DNA of 64,000 bases from positions 22,293,001 through 22,357,000 of the forward strand of contig OY540817.1 of NCBI GenBank assembly GCA_961205875.1, read 5' to 3'. The position numbers and the translations under genes were made by a program. How positions within the stretch are numbered: the first letter of the stretch is position 1; each line of letters starts with the position of its first letter. The notes below the pieces were generated by a model. That model did no database searches, was not told where the DNA came from, and saw nothing but the letters and a program-made list of their open reading frames with translations. The stretch is from Sialis fuliginosa (lineage: Eukaryota > Arthropoda > Insecta > Megaloptera > Sialidae). Below, piece after piece: positions 1 through 11,500 of the stretch.

Positions 1-1040
1 GGAAGAAATTGTAGAGAATTTAATTCTCTACAAGATTGTCATTTAACATTTTAATGTAAAATCAATATTTTACGAGATAATTTGCAAAAACTACTTTTTG
101 AAAACGTTTCGGCGCTGTAACTCGTAAACTATTGGTCGTACAGAACGACGCCTATGGATGAAATTGTAGAGAATTTAATTCTCTACAAGATTGTCATTTA
201 ACATTTTAATGTAAAATCAATATTTTACGAGATAATTTGCAAAAACTACTTTTTGAAAACGTTTCGGCGCTGTAACTCGTAAACTATTGGTCGTACAGAA
301 CGACGCCTATGGAAGAAATTGTAGAGAATTTAATTCTCTACAAGATTGTCATTTAACATTTTAATGTAAAATCAATATTTTACGAGATAAATTGCAAAAA
401 CTACTTTTTGAAAACTTTTCGGCGCTGTAACTGTTAAACTATTGGTCGTACAGAACGACGCCTATGGAAGAAATTGTAGAAAATTTAATTCTCTACAAGT
501 TTGTCATTTAACATTTTAATGTAAAATCAATATTTTACGAGATAAATTGCAAAAACTACTTTTTGAAAACTTTTCGGCGCTGTAACTGTTAAACTATTGG
601 TCGTACAGAACGACGCCTATGGAAGAAATTGTAGAGAATTTAATTCTCTACAAGATTGTCATTTAACATTTTAATGTAAAATCAATATTTTACGAGATAA
701 ATTGCAAAAACTATTTTTTGAATACGTTTCGGCGCTGTAACTCGTAAACTATTGGTCGTACAGAAAGACGCCTATGGAAGAAATTGTAGAGAATTTAATT
801 CTCTACAAGATTGTCATTTAATATTTTAATGTAAAATCAATATTTTACGAGATAAATTGCAAAAACTACTTTTTGAAAACGTTTCGGGGCTGTAACGCGT
901 AAATTATTGGTCGTACAGAACGACGCCTATGAAAGAAATTGTAGAGAATTTAATTCCTCTACAAGATTGTCATTTAACACTTTAATGTAAAATCAATATT
1001 TTATGAGATAACTTCTAAAAACTACTTTTTAAAAACTTTG
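1..1040. repeat. 155-bp satellite array, about 6.7 copies
   Basis: Head-to-tail copies begin at 1, 156, 311, 466, 621, 776 and 931, exactly 155 bp apart. The last copy decays near 1040 and the array continues off the left edge. Each unit holds a short palindrome (GTAGAGAATT followed by its complement AATTCTCTAC) and the block GGCGCTGTAACTCGTAAACT. Copies differ by only a few substitutions. No open frame of note. It appears to sit inside the last intron of the neighbouring USP gene, because the exon at 1170-1313 ends in a proper donor and its continuation must lie to the left. Confidence 0.95.
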
Positions 1041-1169
1041 TAGCGCGTAAAATTGAATAAAAACTTAACCGAAACATGATTAAAATCTAATATTTTAACG
1101 TTTTCATTTGTATCAGAATATAATTGTACAACAGCGATATATATATATTAGTAGAAAACAAATACTCAC

Positions 1170-2491
1170 GTCTACCATATCATCATCGAAGAGCAACCAG
1201 AATCCGTGACTCTTAACTATACTAATATAATGCCCCCTGTTTGGACCACTGCCGCAATGTATAACAACCGCAACTAGATCATACAGACGATCAGGATTCA
1301 CAGCATCATCGGACTGAAAAATAAAACCACGATAACTAACACACACACTTTCTTAAACGCAACCGGACGTACCGTATTGAACAGTCTCAATTCTAACGGA
1401 AACACAACTCTATGCGACACTTTAATATGTCTGTTATACTGCTCCATGTATTTGAACCTCTTCAGATGCAGCGCCAATATCATCGGCAGTTTCTTAACAC
1501 GCATCCTCTTCTGTGCCTCCTGATAGCTGCAGCAGTTATCGCACTTGAACTTGTTGTCGCCACAGAGCGTCTCTGTATTGCTGAAGCACCTGAGACAATG
1601 CGTAATACTTGTGTTTTGGTCTATGTCTACTTGAAGATCGAAGAAATCTTCGTCTTTGCTGCTCACTGTCTCGCAGCTTAAACATCGTGTTTCACTCGTA
1701 AGAATTCCTTGGAATATTTCATGTACCCAGGTTGGTTCCGGCGATGGAGTTTCGTTTTCTGTATTGCCTATTTTGGTTTTTGTTGGATTTTGATGTCGCT
1801 CAGCTAAAATTTTTGTATAAAATTATTATTTATATTTGATTTAATCTAAAATTTACATACCTAGTATCAATTCATTTATATGATTTATTAAAAAATTTAA
1901 AAATTCATGTGCATCTTGTTGCATATAGTTGTCAAATTCCTCTGAAAGTAAATATAAACATTATTTCGCTACTATCGTAAATAAGTATGTTGTATCTTAC
2001 CTTTTTCTTTACGTAATCTTGCTATGAATTTTTTTGGCGCTATGGAGCCGACTTTCTTTTTTTGCGTTGCAATACTATAAAATAAATCTGCAAGGCATGT
2101 CAGTAATGTTTCTTTCGTTCGTTTGTTCTTTGCCTTATATTCTAAAACCTTTTCTCTAAATGGTTTACAAAAATAAAGAGCTTGGAGGACAGAATTACTA
2201 TAACATGTATTCCCAAACTGAAATAGATATTTCAATATATTATATCAAATATACATTGATTTTTTTGTATATATGTACTTACATTTACTAATCCAAAATA
2301 ATGTTCATTCGGTGGGAACTGATCAGAACCTATATCTCGCTCCAATTGAGAAATATTGGCACCCTATAATAATTAAGTTTAATTAATTAACCAAATACAA
2401 TAATTCTAAATTGATAATTTTTAACATGAGGGTTATATAGATATTGAAAATTAAATTAAACTGTTAAACAATGTGAACAAATACTTACCAT
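1170..2491 (-). CDS. USP12/USP46-type ubiquitin-specific protease (3' end outside window)
   Basis: Cysteine protease that removes ubiquitin from target proteins. The human homologues USP12 and USP46 work with WD-repeat partners UAF1 and WDR20 (family knowledge). Coding exons on the minus strand: 2489-2491 (ATG only), 2283-2363, 2001-2217, 1861-1941, 1373-1803, 1170-1313. All junctions are GT-AG and phases agree. The N-terminus reads [11 protein letters not shown], then the Cys box FGNTCYSN, the QQDAHEF box, two zinc-binding CxxC pairs (CLSC and CDNC) and the His box [11 protein letters not shown] with FWLLFDDD. About 319 codons are present. Human USP46 is about 366 aa, so roughly the last 45 residues are missing, beyond a GTGAGT donor at 1164-1169. 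The first coding exon holds only the start codon. USP12 versus USP46 cannot be decided; many insects have one gene for both. Confidence 0.93.
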
Positions 2492-2492
2492 T

Positions 2493-2504
2493 TCAAAGAA
2501 TCAT
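2493..2504 (-). promoter_or_regulatory. Three-codon upstream ORF one base before the USP start codon
   Basis: On the minus strand an ATG-ATT-CTT-TGA frame ends one base before the ATG that opens the USP12/46 reading frame. Whether it is transcribed depends on the unknown start site. If it is, ribosomes would terminate right at the main start, which favours reinitiation or leaky scanning control. Inference only. Confidence 0.4.
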
Positions 2505-2765
2505 GTTCAAACTTCACCGAAAATCGTGAAATAAGAGTTAAAATTCTTTTTATTCCATAAATTCTCCATACTTTTTGACAAGTAACAATTTACACACACA
2601 TACACCATTAAAAACATAGGATGTACGCAAATTAGGAAGAAAAGAGGCAGACATATGAGAGTCGAAATTGATATGACAAAGACAAAACATATAAATACGA
2701 GCCTGTTTTAACAAACGTTATCACTGATTTAATTCGTTGAAAGTGCTTCAAATTCTTGATTGAAC

Positions 2766-3042
2766 TTAAGGAGGTTGGGTGGTTATGTCAAATCAGTAGG
2801 AATAAGTTAAAATTTCTTATACCTAATTGTTTAAACAATCAAAATGAATGAAATGCTGAAATTTCAGATTTTTTTAAATGGCAGTTGATGAAAATAGATT
2901 GTTAAAAGATAGAAAAATGGTAAAAATCAATTTAAAAAACATTAAGATTGTTTGGAATTGTAAAATGACAAATACATGAGTGCAAGTGAGAAAGACAGGT
3001 GAACACCATTTGCCCCTCAAAAGTAACTCCCAACCTCCTTAA
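2766..3042. mobile_element. MITE with TTAAGGAGGTTGGG inverted ends
   Basis: The left end TTAAGGAGGTTGGG is matched by CCCAACCTCCTTAA at the right end; the interior has no coding potential. It fills most of the gap between the 5' end of the USP gene and the 3' end of the RPC3 gene. The outer TTAAGG(A/G)GG is shared with the larger elements at 24929 and 31045. Superfamily not assigned. Confidence 0.8.
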
Positions 3043-3085
3043 TGATTTTTTCATGTCAAAATAAATTATCGTAAATAATGAATAT

Positions 3086-3091
3086 TTTATT
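3086..3091 (-). terminator. Candidate poly(A) signal of the RPC3 gene
   Basis: AATAAA on the minus strand about 20 bases after the RPC3 stop codon at 3111-3113. Confidence 0.55.
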
Positions 3092-3110
3092 AAATAAGTT
3101 AACAATGTAT

Positions 3111-4869
3111 TTATTTTGCTGTATATAATAAATATAACTGAAATAAAAATAACGTCTCGTCAAGTTTTAAGGCAGCAGTATTTAATGTTTTATTTGTTTT
3201 TCCTATTTTCTCTAGCATTTCTTTTTCAGATGGTGTTATTAACTCTGAAAGCTGAAAAACAACAATGCATTATTTTCTTTAATTTATAAGTTATAATAAA
3301 ATAACTTACAATTTCATCTAATTCTTCGGCTTGAACTTTATTTTGTATATCTAATTCAATAGCGTCAGCTCTTTGCTTCTTTTTAATAAGCGAATTGTTG
3401 ATAATCATAAAATGATGTCTTCTAATAATCAAATTGTAAATACATTTATAAGTAACGTCTATCAACATTCTTACAACTTGGTCGAAATTTATATAAAATA
3501 ATATAAAAGTTTTCACAGGTCCTATTTGAGTTTTTCTCAGTTCCCGCATTTGCAGAAGATTTTCTTCTAGTAGCAGATAAGTTATACGTTTCGCGTCTTT
3601 ATTTGGAATCATAGCAAGCTGCTGGATGTGGTCTCCTTCGATGAATTTCTTCGCACGCACTAAACGGAAGATTCTTGCAGCATTCGAACCGTATTTCTCG
3701 AGGACGATATTTTCTACGGTTACCCAAGCAAGTTGGGTGAACGCTTCTTTAATATTGATTACATATTGTCCTCCGCTTGTGTCTCCAACTCGCTGAATAA
3801 ATTTTGCACTATCTTCATCTAAAAACGTAGATATATTAAAATACGATATAGAAAAACGTAAATATTATTTCTTACCCATGATATTCATGTACTGTTCTAA
3901 AAACTGTATCAGTGTCGGATTAGCATTCTTCTTTTTCAAAACGTTCTTAACCTCCAAAACTGGAATAGGATTAGATAATTCAGCCCACGGTTCAGTCCTT
4001 ATATACATCAGTTTAAGTAACGTCTGCATTAACTCTTCCCCGTTATCACCTATTCTTCGTTTCATTGCATTTACTAAATAAGAATCGCGCATATCTTGGT
4101 GACACCTATCAAAGTTTATTCGCCATAAAATATTTTCATCTTTGAATTTCACATCGCTCTCTGGGTTCTTTTGTTTATCATCTAACAGTTGAATATCGAT
4201 GGTTGGTTCTAAAAATAGTTCTCTTTCACTTATTTTTAACACAGGAACTGATTTGGGTTCTAAGGGAATCGGACAACGCATTACGTATTGTTTAGAAATT
4301 AATAAAAACAACGCGTCTCTTAATGTTGGTAAATCAACAGGAGTTTCTTCGGTTTCTTTACGTTTAGCAGCAGAAAGTATTGCTTCAGATGCTGTCACCA
4401 TCCCTAGCCGTAAGATTTCGTCAAATATAAGTTCACAGTCATTTCCGTACGTTTTTTTTATTCCATCGATATAACTGAAAATTTATATTATACATTTATA
4501 AAACGGGAAAACTATATAAATAAATATTGTATGTATTTACCAACAGTATCGTAATCTCAACAGGATTTTTTCTGGAAGTAATGTATACGAAGCACAACTT
4601 GTTGTTTTTCCTGGTTCAAAAGTGACAAATCCATATTTAATGAAGAAACAGAGAACACGTTTTGCCTGTAAATAAGAAACATTTTAAAAATAAATAAATA
4701 AAAGCTAAAATGTACTACATACGGTTTCAAAAGGTACTCCACTATTTTTTGCTATAAACGATAACGGAGATGTCCCCCATTTAAATAAATAACTAGCAAC
4801 TTTTTCTGCAGACTTTCCAAAGTTTTCTTCGATAATTATAGATATTAGTTTACCATTTTGTATTGACAT
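3111..4869 (-). CDS. POLR3C: DNA-directed RNA polymerase III subunit RPC3 (POLR3C)
   Basis: Subunit of nuclear RNA polymerase III. RPC3 forms a detachable heterotrimer with RPC6 and RPC7, built from winged-helix domains, that helps promoter opening and initiation at tRNA and 5S genes (family knowledge). Five exons on the minus strand: 4723-4869, 4541-4665, 3876-4474, 3310-3818, 3111-3251. Phases agree throughout and give 506 aa against about 534 in human. The start is the first ATG in the frame. Recognisable stretches are SYLFKWGTSPLSFI at the N-terminus, YGNDCELIFDEILRLGMVT in the first winged-helix region, VTVENIVLEKYGSNAARIFRLV centrally, and the ending with LDETLFLFQLYLLY. The second exon uses a weak GTAAAT donor. 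The gene is in tandem with the USP gene, same strand, about 620 bp between its stop and the USP start. Confidence 0.93.
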
Positions 4870-5555
4870 TGTAATTAAAAATTCTTATCTTAAAATATAA
4901 ACATTCTTAACCTAATTAACCTTAAAAACTTTGAAATATGTAACGAGAAGAATCAGTTCAAAATGCCATTATTACCAATATTGCAAAATAATGATATGAA
5001 AATTCCTAGAAATGGAACTAAATTTAAACTACATTATCAGATTTATGAAATATACAATAAATTTAATAAACCAGATTCACCTTGAATTAAAAGATTGTTG
5101 AAATTAATTTATTCTAAAAGTATCTTTTTATGTCGAGTTTCATGGATCAATGTATTAGGAAATTATATATGTACCATTACTAGTTTTTATTGTGTTAATA
5201 AGAGTTCTAAAGTAAAAATATTTCGTTAAAAAATTGTAAAATGATAACTTACAACAATAAAAAACTATTTTGTGCATTGTTTTTGTTAGTTATTGTATAA
5301 ATTGTGTATATTTAAAAATAATTATAAACATATTATTTTTATTTATTATTATGGTATGTATAAAACATAAATATACTATATATATCTATATTTATAGTAT
5401 ATAGGCTGATCCAGGACTATCGCGCCAAATTTTAAAAGTGTATCGAAAAAGTTATTTTAACAATTAAAAGTAAAAAGTACTTTTTTATTACATATAACTA
5501 TTATTATAATCATTTAAATTGATTTTCCTCAAATATATATACTAATTAGGTATAT
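4870..5555. other. AT-rich intergenic DNA upstream of RPC3
   Basis: No gene, RNA gene or clear repeat seen. It should contain the RPC3 promoter, but no TATA box or initiator stands out above the AT-rich background. Confidence 0.6.
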
Positions 5556-5939
5556 ACAGTGTATTCCAAGTTGATTAAGACAGGAAATTTAACATGGAGG
5601 CAATTAGAAATGTTGTAGTAACCTTTGGTCAAATTTAACGAAGTGTGATTGGTGCATTTTGAAATGCCGCCACAAAATTTAATAAAATAGTAATTAGTAC
5701 ATATTTTGTTTTCAAATTTATACCTGCCAAAAAATATTATTAAAATTTTATCTAGGATGTTTATTGTTGAAAACAAAATACTGTTGATTAATTTAAAATT
5801 TATCAGTTAGTTTCGAGGCGGCATTTCAAAATGCACCAATCACACATCGTTAAATTTGACCAAAGGTTACTACAACATTTCTAATTGTTCCCATGTTAAA
5901 TTTCCTATGTCTTAATTAATCAAATTGGAACACACTGTA
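5556..5939. mobile_element. Foldback MITE, CAGTGTATTCCAAGTTGATT ends, copy 1
   Basis: Inverted ends of about 100 bp begin ACAGTGTATTCC and close with GGAACACACTGTA. The arms include AATGCACCAATCACA and its complement. Flanked by TA on each side, consistent with a TA target duplication. A second copy is at 51554-51964. The minus-strand ORF of 76 codons across it is an accident of the arms. Confidence 0.85.
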
Positions 5940-6283
5940 TAATATAATATGTACGATTTTAAAAATAAATAGATTTTATAATCAGCCTGTAAAAATACAA
6001 AGATATAATTACTATGTTTAAGATATAAGGTCAGAAATGATAGCCAAACGAGATATCTGTATTTATAAAGTATATTAATTGTAGAAAAACATTTAAATAA
6101 GTATTGATTAACGTTTAGAGTGATGTGATACGAATAAATATAAATAAATATAAAAAAAATAAGGTAAGTAAAACGTAATTAATTATAATGAACTAAAATT
6201 AAAAGATACCTAACAATTAAATTCGATTTTCAATACAATAATGATAAATTATGTTAGGGGTTGAACTTACTAATTACGTCACC

Positions 6284-6583
6284 TTCCCTGATCATCCCAG
6301 GGCACATATTTATCCTTCCGGTAATCCACGTATAAGTTTTGGTTTTAATTAACTGGCTGTATGTATTTTAACAAAGCAAAAATTATATTTAAAAAATATA
6401 TAATTTTTCGTTTTTTGTATTTATTTTTAATACCTGCCCTGATCATACCAGGGCACCTATTAATCCCTCCGGTAATCCATGTATAAGTTTTGGTTTTAAT
6501 TAACTGGCTGTATATATTTTAACAAAGCCACAAATTATATTTAAAAAATATATAATTTTTCGTTTTTTGTATTTATTTTTAAT
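6284..6583. repeat. Two direct copies of a ~150-bp unit
   Basis: The block running from CCTGCCCTGATCAT (or CCTTCCCTGATCAT) to a TATTTTTAATA tail appears twice in tandem with few differences. It contains GGTAATCCATGTATAAGTTT and a TATATAATTTTTCG tract. Function unknown. Confidence 0.8.
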
Positions 6584-6836
6584 AAATCGAAATACGTGAA
6601 TTTTTTAAAAATTAAAATATCCAATACACATGTGTCATTCGTGGAATGTCTAATTTTTGTGATTATCTAATCAATTTTTTTTATAAATATCAATAAGTAT
6701 ATTGTCTTTAAAGAAATATAGGTAAATAAGCGATATTTTCAATAGATAAACGATTTACAATCAATTACATTTTAATTTATAAATAATTGTCTACCAACAA
6801 TAACTTAGTAGTTAGGGGCCCTTGTCTATTTACCAT

Positions 6837-7016
6837 CAGTGCCGTAGCGAGCATAATTGGCGCCCCGGGCACGGTACCTTTTTGGCGCCCCTGAAAAACA
6901 TAAAGTAATATAATATATAGAATATCGTCGTCTTGGGGGCCATTTGGCGTTCTTTGCGAGTAGCGCCCGGGGCATGATAGACCCCCTTACCCCCCCCACC
7001 CCAAGCTACGCCACTG
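6837..7016. mobile_element. Short hAT-like MITE, CAGTGCCGTAGC ends
   Basis: Starts CAGTGCCGTAGCGAGC and ends GCTACGCCACTG. The 8 bases before (TTTACCAT) and after (GCTACCAT) match at 6 of 8, as for an aged hAT 8-bp duplication. The interior is GC-rich, unlike its surroundings. A 62-codon minus-strand ORF covers the whole element and is not a gene. Confidence 0.7.
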
Positions 7017-7429
7017 GCTACCATATAATTACATATTGGACTGTGCTCTCATATATCAAATACAATTTTTGAGTTAGTTGTTTTTATTTTATTTAAGTAA
7101 TTATTTTACAAAAACACTTTTTGAAAAACAATATTTGCGGTTTAGTTAAATTGAGGAAAGAATTATTTTAAAAACTAGTGTTTTTCAGATTTATCTAATT
7201 GACCAATAAAACGCGAAATTACTTTTTTCCAATATAGGGAAATGTAAAAAATGACATTTATTTTGCATGCAACAAAAAGAATTCGAAAAAAAAAATGCAT
7301 AAAAGTATTTGTTATAATTTTCATTGAAAGTATTAATTAAAAACTACATTTTGGAATTTTTTCAGATTTTTTGAATCGATAGTTTAAAAATTAGAGGGGG
7401 GAGAGACGTTCTGATAATTACATTTAAAA

Positions 7430-7705
7430 GCAAATAATTCTGAAGGGTTAAAATCAAAAGGCCATATAACATTTTTTGTTGCATTTTAGGAAACCTATCT
7501 ATTTTTTTTTAATATACTTATCAGTCTATGAAAAGGGGGTCCAAAAAAATTTTTTTTTCAAAAATCATTTCTGTTTTTGGGTTATCAATCTACGTTTGTA
7601 TACCAAATTTCATTGTAATTGGTATACAATTTCTATAGACAGATAGACAGACAGACAGTTAGCGAAATTATAAGGGTTCCTAGTTTTCTGCGGAACCCTA
7701 ATAAC
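7430..7705. repeat. Dispersed repeat ending GCGGAACCCTAATA, copy 1
   Basis: Includes AAGGGTTAAAATCAAAAG, a GGGGTCCAAAAAAATT block, a GACAGATAGACAGACAGACA tract and the ending GGGTTCC...GGAACCC. A diverged copy lies at 20155-20490 inside an Mhc intron. Confidence 0.75.
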
Positions 7706-8548
7706 GTTAAATATAGCTAAACTATGTACTTACATTTTTGCATTTTGTATTAAACTGATTTCTTTTGTATTAATGATACTTTAATATAATTGTATAATTT
7801 ACATAAATACTGGTTTGTGAAAAAAAAATTCTGAGAAATGATTTTGTATTTTATTTTAACTACAATAACAAAGAATTACTATGTTTACATTTTTCCTTGA
7901 ATATTTATTTTTTCATTATTTTAAATTTACTTTTTTATTGTTTTGGTTTTATATGTTACCGCCCCCCTTTTCTTGCCATACTTTAATGCTACTAAATTAA
8001 AAGGGTACCTTTAATTTCTTGGATTTGTTAACTCCCCAACTTAGGTGAGTTTTATTTCTGACCAATTCCATTAAAATTAACAATAAATAATCAGTATTCA
8101 AGTATTTATAATCATACCGTATTGGGAAGTTGATTGTGTGGACCTAAAGGGTCTCACCCCAACCCAAGCTTGTTTTTCAATTGTAAGACAAAGCTTTTAC
8201 CAATAAGCTTAGACTCAACGAGAATGCACTTATTCACGTAAATATGACTTGCCTTTTTTGTTATGAAAAGGTGATCTATAATTTCAAGTAATTAATTGAA
8301 TCTGTAAACAGGTTTGTATAAACATATATGTAAAGCATTCTGCAAGTATTATCTGTTTTAGTATCATTTACCTACTTGCATTACATTGTTCTATATTCTA
8401 CATATATTGAAGTGTCTGCAAAATTTATTCAATAAAAATAACATCAGTTTTAATGTTTTAATACCTACTTATTAATATTTATAAAGCTGTTAATAAACTT
8501 AACTGAAAATTAGTGATTCTAGTTTAAAATAAAATATATAAACAAAAA
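7706..8548. other. AT-rich region upstream of Cyt-b5-r
   Basis: No coding signal. Must contain the Cyt-b5-r promoter and 5' leader if the start at 8549 is right. No convincing TATA box can be separated from the background. Confidence 0.5.
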
Positions 8549-11500
8549 ATGACTGACCTCACAAATTTTTTTGATGAGAAAACTATAAAATTTTTAATTA
8601 AATGTAAGTTTTTAGTTTTACAGATTGAATTTAATAAAGTTAGATTAAAAATAGGATATTATTTTATTATGAAACAAATGTCTTAGTTTTCGAAATAAAA
8701 ATTCGTTAAGTTTTATTTTAAATTTTAAACATCCGGTTTTTCAAAAATATGAGTCAAAATAACTTTTTCTTGTTAAAAAATAAATACATTTCTTTATAGC
8801 TATGAGTCCAAGAAGTGGTGAAGAGCTACAAAAAAATAATACCAATTTATTCGGATGGAGAAAATATCCTACCAAAAGAGACGATCCTTTCAGGAATGTA
8901 TTTAGCTGGATTGAGGGTAAAAGAGCGGATGATGCTGCTGAAGATCTATGGAGAGTACACGACGGGATTTATGATTTACGGGATTTTATTAAAAAACATC
9001 CGGGCGGGAAATTTTGGATCGAGACAACAAAAGTAAGATACAATTTTTAATTGTTTTGTAGAACGAAAAAAGATATTTTAGATTTAAGGATGTATGGCAT
9101 GTATCTAATTTCAACGAGAAATAGTTGAAGTTACTCCTTTATAAATCTTAAGTGCCCATATAAAATTTCAAAAGGTTTTACAACATAGTTTCAAAGTTAT
9201 TATTTTTTTAAATTAACATGTGCTCTTATGGCAGAATGGTGTATTTACGGTTAAAGTCCAATAAAACACATGGTTCAAGCATCGAGAAAAATCTGAAATT
9301 TTCACAATACGTCACTTACATATTTAGCAACAAGTTTCATAAAAAAAATTATACACATACAGAACTAAATTGTGAGAAAAAAAATGTAATGATTTGTTTT
9401 TATTACATATTTTTTCATATATGTAAGCATATGAAGTACTAATATTATTATTTTCATTACATTTGTATGTTCTAAATAGTGTTATTTAAAAATATTTTAA
9501 TTTATGTCATTTATAACAATAAAATATACTTTTGTTTTTATATCTGACAGATGAATTCAGAATAAAATTTTTTCGTATTATCAACACAAATATTAATTTT
9601 TTGGCTAAAATTCTAAAATAACAGTCAATAATGGGAAATAAGGTTTTAAACAAATGTATTAATATAGTTTATGTAGTATATAAACCAATTTGACTTTCTT
9701 ATAAGCATTTAAAGATTTACAATATTTTTTACTCAGACTGTACATCTTTAAGTTAATATTTAATAACATATTCTAATATAAAATGAAATATTTTATGTAA
9801 CATATAACCTTGCATTATTTAAGTGACTTTTCTGGGAATATTCGTAGGTACTTTTATGCATTTACAATTAAAATGTAATTATCAATTGTGGACTTAGAAA
9901 TCACAATTATCAAACTGTTTTATAAATATTATAGAGATTTTTTTAATTGTTGTCTTACGTATATAATTGCCCTCTAGAATTATTTATGTGGATACCCTTG
10001 ACGTAATTGTTACTTTAATTGTATTAATGATTTAGAAGAAAGGGGAGGGCTGGGTAGGAAACATTAACAATAATGATTATTCTAAGTTTTAATGTGGACA
10101 CTTAAAAATTAATTTTATTTATTCTTACCTTAGGTTGCATAAAGCAGCAAAATTAATCATGATTAGTTAATCAGTTGTTTTAAAACCATTATTACGCCAA
10201 TTCTAAAAAAAAACAATAGCGGTTATGATAAATTTTATAAGGTAAAAAAATTTAGTGAATTGTTCATTTACAAACTAAGATTTACATTAATCATGGTTTG
10301 AAAACAACTGATTAACTAATCGTGGTTAATTTTGCTTTAAGCAACCCAATTAATTAATTTTTAATAGCAGTTTAAAATTACTTTAAAATGTCTAAAATAT
10401 ATAAAACACTTCGCCCGCGTGGTATTAGTAATTTTTTATCTAATCAATGTAGTTTATGTCTGTCCTCATGATGCAAGCTATCTCCCTGCCAAATTTCTTC
10501 AAGATCGGTTTATCCGTGAAAAGTTAACAGACAGAGTTACAAAAAATGTATTTATTTTAATTTCAGGGGACAGATATAACCGAAGCTTTCGAAAGCCACC
10601 ATCTCACAAATACACCCGAACAATTACTGAAGAAATACTACGTGAGGGATGCTAAGGAGTCAAGAAATTCACCGTTCACATTCAAGGATGACGGGTTCTA
10701 CAGAACCCTCAAACGAGCTGTACAAAAAGAACTGCCGAACATTCCAAAACTCTGCGTTCTGAGATCGAAATTGATCATAGACATTTTACTCGCGATTACG
10801 TTCATTCTGGCGATCGTAGCTGCGAAGTTTGACAGTATCTATGCCGCTGTAGCAGCTGGATTAGTTCTGACACATATGGCGATTTGCTCTCATAATTTTT
10901 TCCATCAGAGGGATAACTTTAGGATGTATTATTTCGATTTAACAATGATGAATCACAAGTAATAATTTTTTTTATCCATTTAATTACTAGAATACCAACT
11001 GCTTTCTTGGTTAAATTAGCAATAATTAATTTATTAATTATACTCCAGAGTAGTATATTCAGAGGCGGAGGTTACAAATATAAAAAGATTCTTGTCTGCA
11101 CAAAAAGATGATGTGATAATTTTTAACAAACAAAATATAGACGCAACAATAAGAAAATATTTGAATTTCGTAAATTTCATTGTTATATTTAATATGAAAA
11201 GTTACGTAACAGTGGAAGGGAGGGGTCAATTTGTATTTGTATAGTCCATTACGTTTTAGTTTATTACTCAAAGAATGAGTGAATTGAAGAAAAAACCTAG
11301 TGGTGCAGCATATAAAAAGAAGACTAAGGAAAAAGAAGAAAAACATCAAAATGTAATAAAGCACACGAATTTTTTTTTTCAAAATTAAAAAGTGATGATT
11401 CAGGGGCGCCGATGAAGTGCTTGCATAGGGCGCTTTCGACATTTAATCCGCCTCTGGGTATATTGCATATTTAAACCCTTTGAACGCGACTATATAGTGA

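Noticed and set aside
1..1040. CRISPR-like array
   Set aside because: The units are continuous 155-bp satellite monomers with no unique spacers, in a eukaryotic genome.
6836..7024. 62-codon minus-strand ORF
   Set aside because: Lies wholly within the hAT-like MITE at 6837-7016.
11059..11442. 127-codon minus-strand ORF
   Set aside because: Lies in the hAT MITE in a Cyt-b5-r intron.
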